The notes: a model not told the origin generated them from the letters alone. Shown: positions 28,457 through 37,952, counted from the stretch's first letter. The stretch: DNA of 64,000 nt from Pseudobacter ginsenosidimutans (GCF_007970185.1 NZ_CP042431.1:5580001-5644000); one strand, 5' to 3'. Made by a program: numbers and translations.

Positions 28457-28605
28457 TTTGTTGCCGCCGGAAATCCAGCTTGCTATTCCAGCCCCAATTT
28501 CTTATTTTTGGTTAGCCTCTGCATTCAGTCCTGTATATCTCATATCCTGCCGTCACGAAAAGCTTTTACCTCCCTTGAAATCACTTCACCAGAAAATGAT
28601 TTCTT

Positions 28606-28818
28606 ATGCAGGAAATTGTAGACATCTCAAAAAGGCCACCGGGAAAACCTACTGACTGGATCCCCATCACTATTGCACTGAGCATTTTCTTTGCCGCAGC
28701 CATTACTGTTTTATTTTTTATGGAGCCCCCACAACCTCCCGGCGAACCTTCGCAGAAAGGAACAGGAACAGACAGCGCCCTGAACATAGATACACCCCAG
28801 GATCATCGGAACCACTGA
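28606..28818 (+). CDS. Small single-pass membrane protein, function unknown
   Basis: Predicted 70-aa protein. A polar N-terminus (MQEIVDISKRPPGKPTDW) is followed by one hydrophobic helix at about residues 19-39 (IPITIALSIFFAAAITVLFF) and a Pro- and Gln-rich tail (EPPQPPGEPSQKGTGTD). This layout is that of a real small membrane protein, but I recognise no family. It lies between the DUF2071 and sigma genes. The competing minus-strand frame looks like a shadow. Confidence 0.6.
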   Translation: MQEIVDISKRPPGKPTDWIPITIALSIFFAAAITVLFFMEPPQPPGEPSQKGTGTDSALNIDTPQDHRNH

Positions 28819-28924
28819 TCAGGTCTGCTATTCATGAGCATCCCTGCGCATTTGCTGCCGGAATGATTAGGGATAGTTTCTTTTCCCTATTTTTATCGCT
28901 CCGTCTGACCCACGGATCTGAACA

Positions 28925-29506
28925 TTGAGCACCCATAACCAGGATAACCAACTGCTGCTGCGCATTGCTCAAGGCGACGAATCCGCCTTCCGGCAACTGT
29001 TTGACCAATACCGGGATCTCATCTATTCCTTTTCTTATCATCTTACCCAATCGGATATCATCGCAAAAGACGTTGTGCAGGATATCTTCGTAAAGATCTG
29101 GACCACCCGTTCCACGCTGGACCAGATTGTGAGCATCCGCGCCTGGATGCTGCGCCTCACGCGTAATCATGTGCTCAATGGCCTTAAAAGAAAAGCACAT
29201 GAAGAAGCCCTGCTGCGCGAGATCGGCTCCAGGCTCTCACATTCTCTTCAGCCTACCGAAGAAGCCGTTCATTACCGCGAACTGGAAAAGCAATTGCAGC
29301 AAGCCATTGCTCAGCTTCCGCAACAGCAACAGCGTTGCTACCTTCTTAGCAGGGACGCAGGCATGAAGCACGATGAAATAGCCACTACACTTGGCATTTC
29401 ACAGGAGACCGTAAAGAAGCATATCATGGCCGCCATCCAATCCATCAAAAAATACCTCACCCGCAGCGGCAACCTGCTGCCTGAATTCTTTCTCTTTTTC
29501 CTGTAA
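28925..29506 (+). CDS. ECF RNA polymerase sigma factor
   Basis: Sigma-70 family ECF factor of 193 aa heading the third sigma/FecR/SusC locus. Region 2 is at about residues 18-85 (FRQLFDQYRDLIYSFSYHL, then AKDVVQDIFVKIW) and region 4 at about 120-175 (GMKHDEIATTLGISQETVKKH). The C-terminus ends in hydrophobic LLPEFFLFFL. The start is TTG at 28925 (STHNQDNQLLLRIAQGDE), because a stop codon lies two codons upstream (28919-28921) and the next ATG is far inside region 2. It should activate the susC/susD genes at 30944-35737. Confidence 0.94.
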   Translation: MSTHNQDNQLLLRIAQGDESAFRQLFDQYRDLIYSFSYHLTQSDIIAKDVVQDIFVKIWTTRSTLDQIVSIRAWMLRLTRNHVLNGLKRKAHEEALLREIGSRLSHSLQPTEEAVHYRELEKQLQQAIAQLPQQQQRCYLLSRDAGMKHDEIATTLGISQETVKKHIMAAIQSIKKYLTRSGNLLPEFFLFFL

Positions 29507-29591
29507 TTTATTTTTCTGACAACTACCCCTGTGCTTTTTCCTGTTTGTCTGTTTACAGGATACCATCCTATATTCTTAACAAACAGAAAAA

Positions 29592-30803
29592 ATGGACACA
29601 AACAGGATCGATTGGCTATTCAGGAAATATTTCGATGCCAGTTGTACAGAAGAGGAGAGAAGGGAGTTCCTTGAACTGGTGGCGCAGGGCCGGCAGGACG
29701 AAAACCTGCAACAATTGCTGGAAGAGAAATTACAGGAATATGCACCTGACAGAAAACTGGACCAGCTCAGCGCAGATGCTTTGTTCAATACCATCATGCA
29801 AAAAACAGATCAAAGAGAACCTGCACGCGTGGTGGAACTGAACAGGAGATCACCGCCTTATAAATGGCTGGTGGGTATTGCTGTTGCCATTGCCGTAGTG
29901 TGCCTGAACATCTGGTTCTGGGACAAGGATAATTATTCCGGTAACGATCCGCAGCAAGTGGAAGTCTTCAAAGAAAAAGACACTACACATCCCGTTCCCG
30001 GCACCAACAAAGCGATGCTGGTACTGGCCGATGGCAGTATCGTTGCGCTGGATTCCGCAAGCGATGGCACCATCGCCACACAAGGCAATACACGGGTATT
30101 GAAACAAGGTAAAGGCGAGCTTAGTTACGAAGCCGGTAACCATTCACAAAATGGAGAAGTGCAATTCAACACACTCTCCACACCTTACGGAGGACAGTAT
30201 CGCATCAAACTGCCGGACGGTAGCCGTGTATGGCTGAATGCCGCCTCCAGCATACGTTATCCCACAGCATTCACCGGCAAAACAAGATCTGTTTCTATCA
30301 CCGGCGAAGCCTATTTTGAAGTGGAAAGAAATACAGCAAAGCCCTTTGTGGTGCAGACAGGCAAAATGGGAGTTGAGGTGCTGGGCACTCACTTCAATGT
30401 GAATAGTTATGATGATGAACCTGTCAGCAGAACAACCCTGGTGGAAGGCAGTGTGAGAGTGAATACAGCAGGTTCCGCGCAGGATATAGCCGTTCTGAAA
30501 CCTGGTGAACAGGCACAATGGAAACCGGAAGATGCAAAAATGAATATTAGAAAAGTGGACGTGGAATCCGTTACGGCGTGGAAGAATGGTTATTTCCATT
30601 TCGATGGAACGCCGGGAGCAGAAGTGATGAGACAGGTGAGCCGATGGTACGATGTGAACATCGAAATAAATGGAAAAGTGGGCAGGCACTTCAGAGGCAT
30701 GATACCCCGCAATGCCTCGCTGGATGAAGTACTGCACATGCTGAGCCTGACAGGGGAATTCAAATACAAAACAGAAGGGAGGACCGTGCGGATCTTACCA
30801 TAA
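29592..30803 (+). CDS. FecR-family anti-sigma factor
   Basis: Anti-sigma factor of 403 aa. The cytoplasmic sigma-binding part covers about residues 1-90, the membrane helix about 91-110 (KWLVGIAVAIAVVCLNIWF), the periplasmic FecR domain about 195-300 (LPDGSRVWLNAASSIRYP, ITGEAYFEV) and a DUF4974 domain about 325-402 (ending EGRTVRILP). The start is ATG. It lies 85 bases after the sigma gene and 140 bases before susC; that gap holds a hairpin at 30843 and shared leader motifs. Confidence 0.95.
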   Translation: MDTNRIDWLFRKYFDASCTEEERREFLELVAQGRQDENLQQLLEEKLQEYAPDRKLDQLSADALFNTIMQKTDQREPARVVELNRRSPPYKWLVGIAVAIAVVCLNIWFWDKDNYSGNDPQQVEVFKEKDTTHPVPGTNKAMLVLADGSIVALDSASDGTIATQGNTRVLKQGKGELSYEAGNHSQNGEVQFNTLSTPYGGQYRIKLPDGSRVWLNAASSIRYPTAFTGKTRSVSITGEAYFEVERNTAKPFVVQTGKMGVEVLGTHFNVNSYDDEPVSRTTLVEGSVRVNTAGSAQDIAVLKPGEQAQWKPEDAKMNIRKVDVESVTAWKNGYFHFDGTPGAEVMRQVSRWYDVNIEINGKVGRHFRGMIPRNASLDEVLHMLSLTGEFKYKTEGRTVRILP

Positions 30804-30842
30804 GAATTGTTGACAGACATATAAAAATGGACTAACAAAAAA

Positions 30843-30872
30843 GCCGGTTTCAGATGGCGGTCTGACCCCGGC
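30843..30872 (+). promoter_or_regulatory. Leader hairpin between fecR and susC
   Basis: Two-part stem: GCCGG (30843-30847) with CCGGC (30868-30872), and inside it TCAGA (30850-30854) with TCTGA (30861-30865). No T-run follows, so it is not a plain terminator. AAAGGCTAA (30879-30887) follows, then TTTAACCTAAAC (30921-30932) just before the susC ATG. Matching elements occur before the susC gene at 50286. Confidence 0.45.
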
Positions 30873-30943
30873 GAACGTAAAGGCTAATCCATTTTCCCGG
30901 AATACCGGGACTGCTTATTGTTTAACCTAAACTACACAAATGT

Positions 30944-33900
30944 ATGTATTTAAACCTTCGCGGTAAAGGCCGTCCATTAACCGGCCTTTCACCAGTAGCC
31001 AAAACCTTGCGGATTATGAAATTGATTGCAATACTGCTGTTAGTTGGCTGTTTGCAGGTGAGCGCAAAAGGGTACGCTCAGAAGATCACACTGCATGAGA
31101 AAAACGCCCCGCTTCAGAAGATCTTCAAAGAGATCAGAAAGCAAAGCGGGTATCTTTTTTTGTACACTGACGAATTAATCAGGGATGCCAGGAATACCGA
31201 TGTGGTAGTGAAGGAAGTTCCGCTGGAAGAAGCGCTGAGAGCGGCTTTCAAAGAACAGCCCCTCACTTTCACCATCGTGAACAAAACAATTATCGTTAGA
31301 AGAAAAGAGGAACCGGCCCCGGTACCAGCGGTTACTTTGGAGATCTTTGCCAAACATTCCATCAAAGGAACGGTAGTGGATGAAGACAATACGCCCATCA
31401 GCGGCGCTTCCGTTGTACTTAACGGCTCCAAACACGGCACCAGCACCGGCGCTGCCGGCGAATTTGTACTGAACGATGTGAACTCCGGAGAATACGAGAT
31501 CGTAGTTACTTCCGTGGGATTTGCCAGGCTCACGCAAAAGATCAGGGTTAGGGACGAAAGCCTGAACCTGACGCTCACCCTCACAAAAAGCGCTTCCCGC
31601 CTCGATGAGATAGTGGTAACAGCATATGGCAGCGGCAGGCAGGGTAGTATCACAGGCTCCGTGAGCACCATGACCTCCAAACAACTGGAACACTCACCAC
31701 GCGCATCAGTGCAGGATAACCTGCAGGGTAATGTGAGCGGTGTGATGGTATCTACAGGTTCAGGACAACCGGGATATTCCGGTAATGTTCGCATACGCGG
31801 TATCGGTAGTATCAATGCAGGCAACGTGCCCCTTTACGTGGTGGACGGAGTGCCGCTCTACGCCAGCGACCTCAACAGTCTCAATACTTCCGATGTGGCC
31901 AGCATCTCAGTACTGAAAGATGCTTCCGCCGCAACGCTCTATGGTTCCCGCGCCGCCAACGGGGTGATCATCATTACCACCAAAAAAGGAGTGGCCGGTA
32001 AAACGCAGTTCAGCGCTTCCGCTCAGACCGGCTCCAATACCATCACCAATGTGCAGGGCTCAACTCCTCTCAATACGAATGAAATGCTGGAACTGCTGAA
32101 AGAAGGTTGGGTGAATACAGGAAAGAATGCCGCGGACTTCGAAGCAGAAATGAAAGCGAACGGCGTTGATCCCACTATCAATACAGACTGGTTCGATGCA
32201 CTGATCCGCAGAGGAGCCTACCAGCAATTTGACCTCTCTGCCAGCGGGGGTAACGATAAATCCAAATTCTATGCTTCAGCCAGCTACTACAACGCCAAAG
32301 CGCCCATGCTGGGCAGTGATTTCAAAAGATATACCACCAAGATCAATCTCAGCAACCAGGCCACTTCCAGATTCTCCTTCTCGCTCGGATTACTCGCCAG
32401 CGCCACCAAGTCGAATCTTGTGAAGGACGAAGGCAGCAATGCCAATCCCGTTCGCGCTTATAAACGCTACCAGCCCTGGCTGAGGATCTACAAAGACGAT
32501 GGCTCCTATGATCTCAGTTATTCCAACAACTACAATCCCGTGGCATTCGTGAAAGAGAACCGGCTCACGCAGGACAGGTATAATTTCCTCGGAAATATCG
32601 GCGCCAAACTGGTGATCATAAATGGCCTTACACTGGAAACGCAGAACAGCGTTGACTTTCAGTATTCTGAAAATTTCGATTATGCAAAGTCGGGCATCGG
32701 TACAGCAAGGACCAATGGTGGTATCGCCGATTACGGAACCGGCAAGATCATAAACTTTGTGAGCACTAATATCCTTCGTTATAAAAAAGACTGGGGCGTA
32801 CATGGCCTCGAAACTTTTATCGGTTATGAAGGACAAAAAATCCAGTCCTCCGGTGTTACCCTCACCAAAAGGAATTTCATACCCAACACGTATACGCTGG
32901 ACAATGCATCCGTACTGGTTTCCGGAGGAAGCTCCGGCACCAGCAATACATTGATGGGCGGCTTCAGCAATGTTTCCTATAATTACGACGGCAGGTATTA
33001 TTTATCCGGCTCATTCAGAAGGGATGGTTCCTCCCGCTTCGGAGAGGACCAGAAATTCGGTAATTTCTGGTCAGTAGGCGCCAGCTGGAATGTAGCTGCC
33101 GAAAAATTCATGCACACGCAGAAGCTTTTCTCCGATCTGCGTCTCCGTGTAACCTATGGCAGCAATGGCAACCAGAGCATCGGAGATTTTGAGTCGAGAG
33201 GTTTGTATGGCAATACCTATTCCTACGATAATAACCCCGGCTTTGCTTTGATCCAGTATGGCAATGAGCTGCTTACCTGGGAAAAGAACAAACCTTTCAA
33301 TGTTGGTGTGGATTTCGGGATCCTGAATTCCCGTATCCAGGGCTCGCTGGAATATTATGTGCGAACCACTTCAGCGCTGTTGCTGGAGCGTCCGGTTTCC
33401 GCTACCAACGGTGTTACCAGTGTGATGCAGAATATCGGATCGATGGAGAACAGTGGGATCGAACTGGAGATGAACAGTCTGAATATCCAGTCCAAAGAGA
33501 ACGGCTTCAGCTGGAATACACGATTCATGTTCGCTACGCTCAAAAACAAGATCACCAGGCTGCAAAGCCCGATAGTAGGCACTTTCAACCGTTACGAAGG
33601 CGGCGATTTCTACCAGTATTACCTGCCCGGATTTGCAGGAGCTGATGAGAACAATGGTGAATCGCTCTGGTATACAGACGGCACCAAGAGCACTACCACC
33701 AATGTATACGGAAATGCGGCGCGCTTCAACCAGGGCTCGGCATTGCCGGACTGGTATGCAGGCATCACCAATACTTTTGCATTCAAAGGTATCAGTCTCA
33801 GCTTCCAGTTCTATGGCAATTTCGGTAACAAACTCTATGATAACTGGGGCTCCAACTCTTATGGCGACGGATCAGCCGGTTTCGGTCCTACATCAGCGTT

Positions 33901-34255
33901 ACCCCGCTACTATTACGAGAACAGATGGCAGAAGGCAGGCGATAAAGGCAAACAACCCAAAGTGATGTACCGCGGCTCGCAAAGCGGCTCCAGCAACCAT
34001 TCCAGCACGAGGTTCCTCTATGATGGCGACTATATCCGTCTCCGTGATATCACTGTTGGCTACGAACTCCCCAAACAATGGATCAACAACCTGCACCTCG
34101 GCAGCGCACGCATCTATCTTCGTTCCAACAACCTTTATACCTGGCTGAAGGACGACCGCCTCAGTTTCGATCCGGAAGTTGGCGTGGATGGCTATGTAGA
34201 CCAGAATGCGCCTATCTACAAAACGATCCTGGTTGGTCTCGATATCAAGTTCTGA
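30944..34255 (+). CDS. SusC/RagA-family TonB-linked outer-membrane receptor
   Basis: Full-length SusC-type receptor (1103 aa). The N-terminus has a long polar lead and a signal peptide (about 25-46, MKLIAILLLVGCLQVSAKGYA), an STN domain (about 48-120), a carboxypeptidase-regulatory-like domain (about 140-215), the plug with YVVDGVPL and TLYGSRAANGV, and the 22-strand barrel ending LVGLDIKF with terminal Phe. The STN domain marks it as a signalling receptor for the FecR upstream. SusD follows after 21 bases. The ligand is unknown, and no glycoside hydrolase lies in this locus to suggest one. The start could also be the internal Met at residue 25. Confidence 0.95.
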   Translation: MYLNLRGKGRPLTGLSPVAKTLRIMKLIAILLLVGCLQVSAKGYAQKITLHEKNAPLQKIFKEIRKQSGYLFLYTDELIRDARNTDVVVKEVPLEEALRAAFKEQPLTFTIVNKTIIVRRKEEPAPVPAVTLEIFAKHSIKGTVVDEDNTPISGASVVLNGSKHGTSTGAAGEFVLNDVNSGEYEIVVTSVGFARLTQKIRVRDESLNLTLTLTKSASRLDEIVVTAYGSGRQGSITGSVSTMTSKQLEHSPRASVQDNLQGNVSGVMVSTGSGQPGYSGNVRIRGIGSINAGNVPLYVVDGVPLYASDLNSLNTSDVASISVLKDASAATLYGSRAANGVIIITTKKGVAGKTQFSASAQTGSNTITNVQGSTPLNTNEMLELLKEGWVNTGKNAADFEAEMKANGVDPTINTDWFDALIRRGAYQQFDLSASGGNDKSKFYASASYYNAKAPMLGSDFKRYTTKINLSNQATSRFSFSLGLLASATKSNLVKDEGSNANPVRAYKRYQPWLRIYKDDGSYDLSYSNNYNPVAFVKENRLTQDRYNFLGNIGAKLVIINGLTLETQNSVDFQYSENFDYAKSGIGTARTNGGIADYGTGKIINFVSTNILRYKKDWGVHGLETFIGYEGQKIQSSGVTLTKRNFIPNTYTLDNASVLVSGGSSGTSNTLMGGFSNVSYNYDGRYYLSGSFRRDGSSRFGEDQKFGNFWSVGASWNVAAEKFMHTQKLFSDLRLRVTYGSNGNQSIGDFESRGLYGNTYSYDNNPGFALIQYGNELLTWEKNKPFNVGVDFGILNSRIQGSLEYYVRTTSALLLERPVSATNGVTSVMQNIGSMENSGIELEMNSLNIQSKENGFSWNTRFMFATLKNKITRLQSPIVGTFNRYEGGDFYQYYLPGFAGADENNGESLWYTDGTKSTTTNVYGNAARFNQGSALPDWYAGITNTFAFKGISLSFQFYGNFGNKLYDNWGSNSYGDGSAGFGPTSALPRYYYENRWQKAGDKGKQPKVMYRGSQSGSSNHSSTRFLYDGDYIRLRDITVGYELPKQWINNLHLGSARIYLRSNNLYTWLKDDRLSFDPEVGVDGYVDQNAPIYKTILVGLDIKF

Positions 34256-34276
34256 TAAATAGAAAAATGAACAACA

Positions 34277-35737
34277 ATGAAACATCTTACCATACATAAA
34301 ATATTACCGGCACTATTATTGACCGCTGCCTTCGGCTCCTGTACCAAAGGATTCCTGAGCACATCGCCTCAGCAATCCACTGCGCTGGACAAAGTGATTG
34401 TTGACCTGCCATCCACCCGCGGCGCCATCAACGGCATCTACTCTTTGCTGAAAAGTGCAGATTATTACGGACGTACCATGTTCGTGAATGCAGACCTGCT
34501 GGCCGATAACGCTTATATCAGCAAGAAGAATTCAGGCCGTTACCTGCCCAACGACCAGTATGGGATCACCAGTAACGACAGCCGCGTTCGCGCCACCTGG
34601 AACCAGCTCTACCTGCTGATCGCGAATGCGAATATCCTGATCCGGAAAGGTGAGGCTTTGCAGTTGCCTGCTTCCGAAGAGCCCGAGAAGAACCATATTC
34701 TCGGTGAGGCCTATACGCTGCGGGCACTCGCTTACCTTGACCTGGCAAGGACCTATGCGCAGCCTTATAATTTCACGCCCGATGCTTCGCACCTGGGAGT
34801 GCCCGTGGTTACCCAAACCATCCCAGACAACAGTAATATCATTTCTCCCAAACGCAATACGGCGAAAGAAACCTACAAGCAGATCGTGGATGACCTGGTG
34901 AAAGCCACCACCTTACTAACGGCAACGCCTATAGGATTCAGTGCCTCCAACAAAGGTAAAGTAACACTGAACGGAGCCAGGGCCTTATTGAGCAGGGTGT
35001 ATCTTTACATGGAAGACTGGCCCAATGCGGAAGCCATGGCCACCGAAGTGATCGGCGCCAATAAGCATAGCCTGATAGCACGGGACAAGCTGCTCACTGA
35101 TTTCGGGCTGCAGAACAACAGTGAAACTATTTTCGAAGTGCATTATCTCACCACCGATAATCTCGGTAGTGATCAGCTCACCAATTTCACTTTACAGTCC
35201 GGCAGCTACGGAGACCTGCTCGCCACAGACGATCTTTACAATGCTTATGAAGCAACCGATGCCCGGAGAGCTTTCCTCATCAAGGGCAAACGTTCAGGCA
35301 GCGGGGGAGAGAACCCGGCTGTGATCATCAACAAATACACGAATATTTCCACTTTCGAAGAGGGCATCAAAATAATGCGCCTGGCAGAAGTTTATCTCAA
35401 CCGCGCTGAAGCACGCGCCATGCAGCCCGGCAAGGAAGCCGATGCCGTGGCGGATATCGATGTGATCAAAAAACGCGCGTTTGCCACTCCCGCACCCACA
35501 ACGGAAACAGGCGCTGCACTGTTACAACTGATCAAAAACGAAAGAAGAAGGGAGCTGCCATTTGAAGGGCAAAGGCTCTTCGATCTCACAAGATGGAAAC
35601 AAGGTTTCACCAAGTATCGCTCGGGTAATGTTACTATCAGTATCGACTATCCGAATCTCAGGACCATCATGCCGATACCGCTGGCTGAGATCAATGCCAA
35701 TCCGAATATCGAGCCCAATGATGGATACGGGAATTAA
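34277..35737 (+). CDS. RagB/SusD-family nutrient-binding lipoprotein
   Basis: Surface lipoprotein of 486 aa that forms the lid on the SusC channel and binds the ligand. The signal ends LLLTAAFGSC with lipid-modified Cys22. The helical TPR-like core is visible (ILGEAYTLRALAYLDLARTYAQP), and the C-terminal SusD pattern appears in LIKNERRRELPFEGQRLFDLTRWKQG and IMPIPLAEINANPNIEPNDGY. It is 21 bases behind its SusC partner and is the last gene of the operon, followed by two terminators. Confidence 0.95.
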   Translation: MKHLTIHKILPALLLTAAFGSCTKGFLSTSPQQSTALDKVIVDLPSTRGAINGIYSLLKSADYYGRTMFVNADLLADNAYISKKNSGRYLPNDQYGITSNDSRVRATWNQLYLLIANANILIRKGEALQLPASEEPEKNHILGEAYTLRALAYLDLARTYAQPYNFTPDASHLGVPVVTQTIPDNSNIISPKRNTAKETYKQIVDDLVKATTLLTATPIGFSASNKGKVTLNGARALLSRVYLYMEDWPNAEAMATEVIGANKHSLIARDKLLTDFGLQNNSETIFEVHYLTTDNLGSDQLTNFTLQSGSYGDLLATDDLYNAYEATDARRAFLIKGKRSGSGGENPAVIINKYTNISTFEEGIKIMRLAEVYLNRAEARAMQPGKEADAVADIDVIKKRAFATPAPTTETGAALLQLIKNERRRELPFEGQRLFDLTRWKQGFTKYRSGNVTISIDYPNLRTIMPIPLAEINANPNIEPNDGYGN

Positions 35738-35761
35738 ATTATAGTTAAGGCTCTTATCTTG

Positions 35762-35789
35762 AAACCGCATCTCCCGCAGGTGCGGTTTT
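35762..35789 (+). terminator. First terminator after susD
   Basis: Stem AAACCGCA (35762-35769) with TGCGGTTT (35781-35788) and an eleven-base loop, then TTCGTTTT. It lies 24 bases after the susD stop. Confidence 0.65.
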
Positions 35790-35813
35790 CGTTTTGGTGT
35801 GCCCGGTCACTCG

Positions 35814-35849
35814 CCGGGAGGCAGCTGACTGGCTGCTCCCGGTTTTTTT
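35814..35849 (+). terminator. Second terminator after susD
   Basis: Stem CCGGGAG plus CAGC (35814-35825) with GCTG plus CTCCCGG (35832-35842), one bulged base, loop TGACTG, followed by seven T. It forms a tandem pair with the hairpin 45 bases upstream. Confidence 0.78.
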
Positions 35850-35907
35850 GTATCTTTAGAAACCTGCCCTGGCACGATCTTTTTGAATCAGAATAAAAAG
35901 TACAATT

Positions 35908-36270
35908 ATGAATACCAGCGGTCGCCCGGATCAAATGAATACATTATTGGAAGTGCTCAACAAATGCAAGGACCGGAGCATGGATATTGCATTTGAATAT
36001 ACGCCACAAGGCCTTACAGCAGGAAAAGATGGCAAGAAGGTTTATCAGCCTTCAGATCTCAGGATCCTTAAAACCTATCGTTTTGAGGGTATGAGCAATC
36101 CCGATGACAGTTCCATCCTCTACATCATCGAAGCCAATGACGGCACCAAAGGATACGTAATAGATTCTTATGGCGCTTATTCCAACCATGACGACCAGGC
36201 GGGATATGATAATTTCATCCGCCAGATTGAAGTGGAAGACAGGGATGAACAGCTTCTTTTCTCGCTATAA
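35908..36270 (+). CDS. Conserved hypothetical protein (small family often named phosphoribosylpyrophosphate synthetase)
   Basis: Small soluble protein of 120 aa with no signal peptide or membrane segment. The stretch YRFEGMSNPDDSSILYII (about 58-75) followed by GTKGYVIDSYGAYS resembles a small Bacteroidota family that databases often label phosphoribosylpyrophosphate synthetase. No PRPP-binding loop or other catalytic signature of that enzyme is present, so the label should not be trusted. It stands alone between two terminators. The link to that family rests on my memory of similar sequences. Confidence 0.75.
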   Translation: MNTSGRPDQMNTLLEVLNKCKDRSMDIAFEYTPQGLTAGKDGKKVYQPSDLRILKTYRFEGMSNPDDSSILYIIEANDGTKGYVIDSYGAYSNHDDQAGYDNFIRQIEVEDRDEQLLFSL

Positions 36271-36289
36271 TCATTGCAATCATATTGGG

Positions 36290-36318
36290 ATCATCCGGCA
36301 ATACCGGATGATTTTTTT
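36290..36318 (+). terminator. Intrinsic terminator after the small hypothetical gene
   Basis: Stem ATCATCCGG (36290-36298) with CCGGATGAT (36304-36312), loop CAATA, followed by TTTTTT. Its T-run touches the last codons of the converging minus-strand gene. Confidence 0.82.
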
Positions 36319-36934
36319 ATTCCTGCAATCGGAAATAAGTCTTTACTGCTTCATAATTGCTGTAATCCACCGGCGGCCTGGCCACTGAATTGGCGGCAGC
36401 ATTCCCTGCTATCACCACGTATTTGAACTCCTGGGTGGGAACCACCACATCACCGATATACGGCGCTGTTCCTATACTTGCATTATCTGTATACTGGAAA
36501 TAATAATACAATTGAAGCAGTCCAACTCTATAAGTGTAATTCCGCATGATCATGTAGCCGTAATTGCCCGAGGGATTGGAGTGGGGAAGCGGGGTCCAGC
36601 TATCCGGGAGCATGGCGGAGCCGGCGGGGATCTTCATATATACCAGTACGGTCCCGTTATTGAATATATCCTGTGTTAGCGATGCAACGGATACATTGGC
36701 CATTTTAGCGGGATAGGAAGTGGTAGCATTCCCGTTCCTGATGCTCCAGGAATCTCTTGCATATTTGCTGTTGTCCAGGATAAAAGCTCCTGTGATCACG
36801 TTGGCATTTCCGTTGGCGCCATCCTGTCCATTCTTCCCGTTTTCGCCGGCTGGTCCCTGCGGGCCTTCCTTTGAGCAGGAAAAAAGAAAAAATGAAAAGA
36901 AGAAAAGGAGGATCAGCTGTTTGAGAGCGCTCAT
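36317..36934 (-). CDS. Lipoprotein with short collagen-like repeat
   Basis: Predicted lipoprotein of 205 aa. The signal MSALKQLILLFFFSFFLFSC ends at Cys20, followed by KEGPQGPAGENGKNGQDGAN, five or six Gly-X-Y triplets of collagen type. The rest (about 45-205) is a beta-rich domain without motifs I know, with aromatic pairs such as LQLYYYFQY. The frame is open to 37168, but only the ATG at 36934 gives a signal peptide. Such short Gly-X-Y stretches after the lipid anchor are frequent in Bacteroidota surface lipoproteins, probably as a spacer. The function is unknown. Confidence 0.82.
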   Translation of the reverse strand: MSALKQLILLFFFSFFLFSCSKEGPQGPAGENGKNGQDGANGNANVITGAFILDNSKYARDSWSIRNGNATTSYPAKMANVSVASLTQDIFNNGTVLVYMKIPAGSAMLPDSWTPLPHSNPSGNYGYMIMRNYTYRVGLLQLYYYFQYTDNASIGTAPYIGDVVVPTQEFKYVVIAGNAAANSVARPPVDYSNYEAVKTYFRLQE

Positions 36935-37313
36935 GTTGATGGTATTTTGATTGTTTCCCCGGGAATTCCGGACCGTCAAGATTAGGCAAAGCCCGGAGGG
37001 CATAACATACCCAAAAGGGGGATTTTGATCCTTTACAGGGAAAATATCCGAGATTTGTACTGCCATCCCGTAATAAAAAGTCTTTGAAACAGGGCCGGTT
37101 CTGCCGCTTAACAGGCTGGGAGAGATGGGTTCCGGTAGATCTGGCAAAAAATCTCCGCCATACTGCACGCTATTTCACTGAATTTCCTACCTTTGCGCTC
37201 CATTTCGAGTATTTGAGCAATCAACCATTGCCATACTCCATTGCCCACAAGGCCCAAAAAGTTCTCCGACTGTTCGGGGGCGCCAGCAGGGTATCACAAG
37301 AAAAGGTAGTACA
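36935..37313. other. Gene-free divergent region upstream of rpmI
   Basis: 379 bases between the collagen-like lipoprotein start and rpmI. I see only a -7 box TACCTTTG at 37188-37195, which would give an L35 leader of roughly 110 bases. infC (translation factor IF-3), which usually stands directly upstream of rpmI, is not here in any frame. The short frames that cross this gap show no protein-like features. Confidence 0.5.
37188..37195 (+). promoter_or_regulatory. Candidate -7 box of the rpmI-rplT promoter
   Basis: TACCTTTG matches TAnnTTTG exactly, 118 bases before the rpmI ATG. No good TTTG -33 box is seen at 17-21 bases upstream. The implied leader is long enough for a ribosomal-protein autoregulatory structure, but I cannot identify one with confidence. 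Confidence 0.4.
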
Positions 37314-37511
37314 ATGCCAAAGGTTAAAACCAACTCCAGTGCTAAAAAGAGGTTTAAAGTTACCGGCACCGGAAAGATCACGCATCAGAAGTCTTTCAAA
37401 CGTCACATCCTGACAAAAAAATCTAACAAGCGTAAACGCGCTCTCCGTAAAGACGGCGTAGTTCACAAATCCAATTTAGATTTTGTACAGCGTCTGCTGC
37501 GTCTGAAATAA
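37314..37511 (+). CDS. rpmI: 50S ribosomal protein L35
   Basis: Ribosomal protein bL35 (65 aa), very basic, with the family opening [20 protein letters not shown] and the conserved [18 protein letters not shown]. Length is as expected. It precedes rplT by 43 bases, the universal order. The usual upstream gene infC is absent. Confidence 0.98.
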   Translation: MPKVKTNSSAKKRFKVTGTGKITHQKSFKRHILTKKSNKRKRALRKDGVVHKSNLDFVQRLLRLK

Positions 37512-37554
37512 TCCGGGAATTCAATTATCAACACAACTTTAAACTTATTTAGAT

Positions 37555-37899
37555 ATGCCACGTTCAGTAAATGCCGTAGCAAGCAGGGCACGCCGCAAAC
37601 GGATCCTGAAAGCCGCAAAAGGTTACTACGGTAAACGTAAAAATGTATACACCGTTGCGAAAAACGTAATGGAAAAAGGCCTCCAGTATAAATATGTTGG
37701 CCGCAAACTGAAGAAAAGAGAATACCGCGCGCTGTGGATCGCACGTATCAACGCCGCTGTAAGAGAAGAAGGACTGACCTATTCCGAGTTCATCTACAAG
37801 CTGAACCAGAAAGGTATCACCCTCGATCGTAAGATCCTGGCTGATCTGGCTATGAACGAGCCTGCAACTTTCAAGAACATCGTCGCTTCCGTGAAATAA
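37555..37899 (+). CDS. rplT: 50S ribosomal protein L20
   Basis: Ribosomal protein bL20 (114 aa), which binds 23S rRNA early in large-subunit assembly. It shows the signature [20 protein letters not shown] and the C-terminal [20 protein letters not shown]. In many bacteria L20 represses its own operon through a leader RNA; no such structure could be confirmed here. A terminator follows 25 bases after the stop. Confidence 0.98.
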   Translation: MPRSVNAVASRARRKRILKAAKGYYGKRKNVYTVAKNVMEKGLQYKYVGRKLKKREYRALWIARINAAVREEGLTYSEFIYKLNQKGITLDRKILADLAMNEPATFKNIVASVK

Positions 37900-37924
37900 T
37901 CGTTAAGCGATCAACAATACAAAG

Positions 37925-37951
37925 CCGGGTAATTTATACCCGGTTTTTTTT
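37925..37951 (+). terminator. Intrinsic terminator of rpmI-rplT
   Basis: Stem CCGGGTA (37925-37931) with TACCCGG (37937-37943), loop ATTTA, followed by eight T (37944-37951). The -33 box of the speA promoter begins two bases after this T-run. Confidence 0.85.
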
Positions 37952-37952
37952 A

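Noticed and set aside
30843-30872. The fecR-susC hairpin as a plain terminator
   Set aside because: No T-run follows, susC would be cut off from the fecR transcript, and the same structure recurs at 50168; a leader role fits better.
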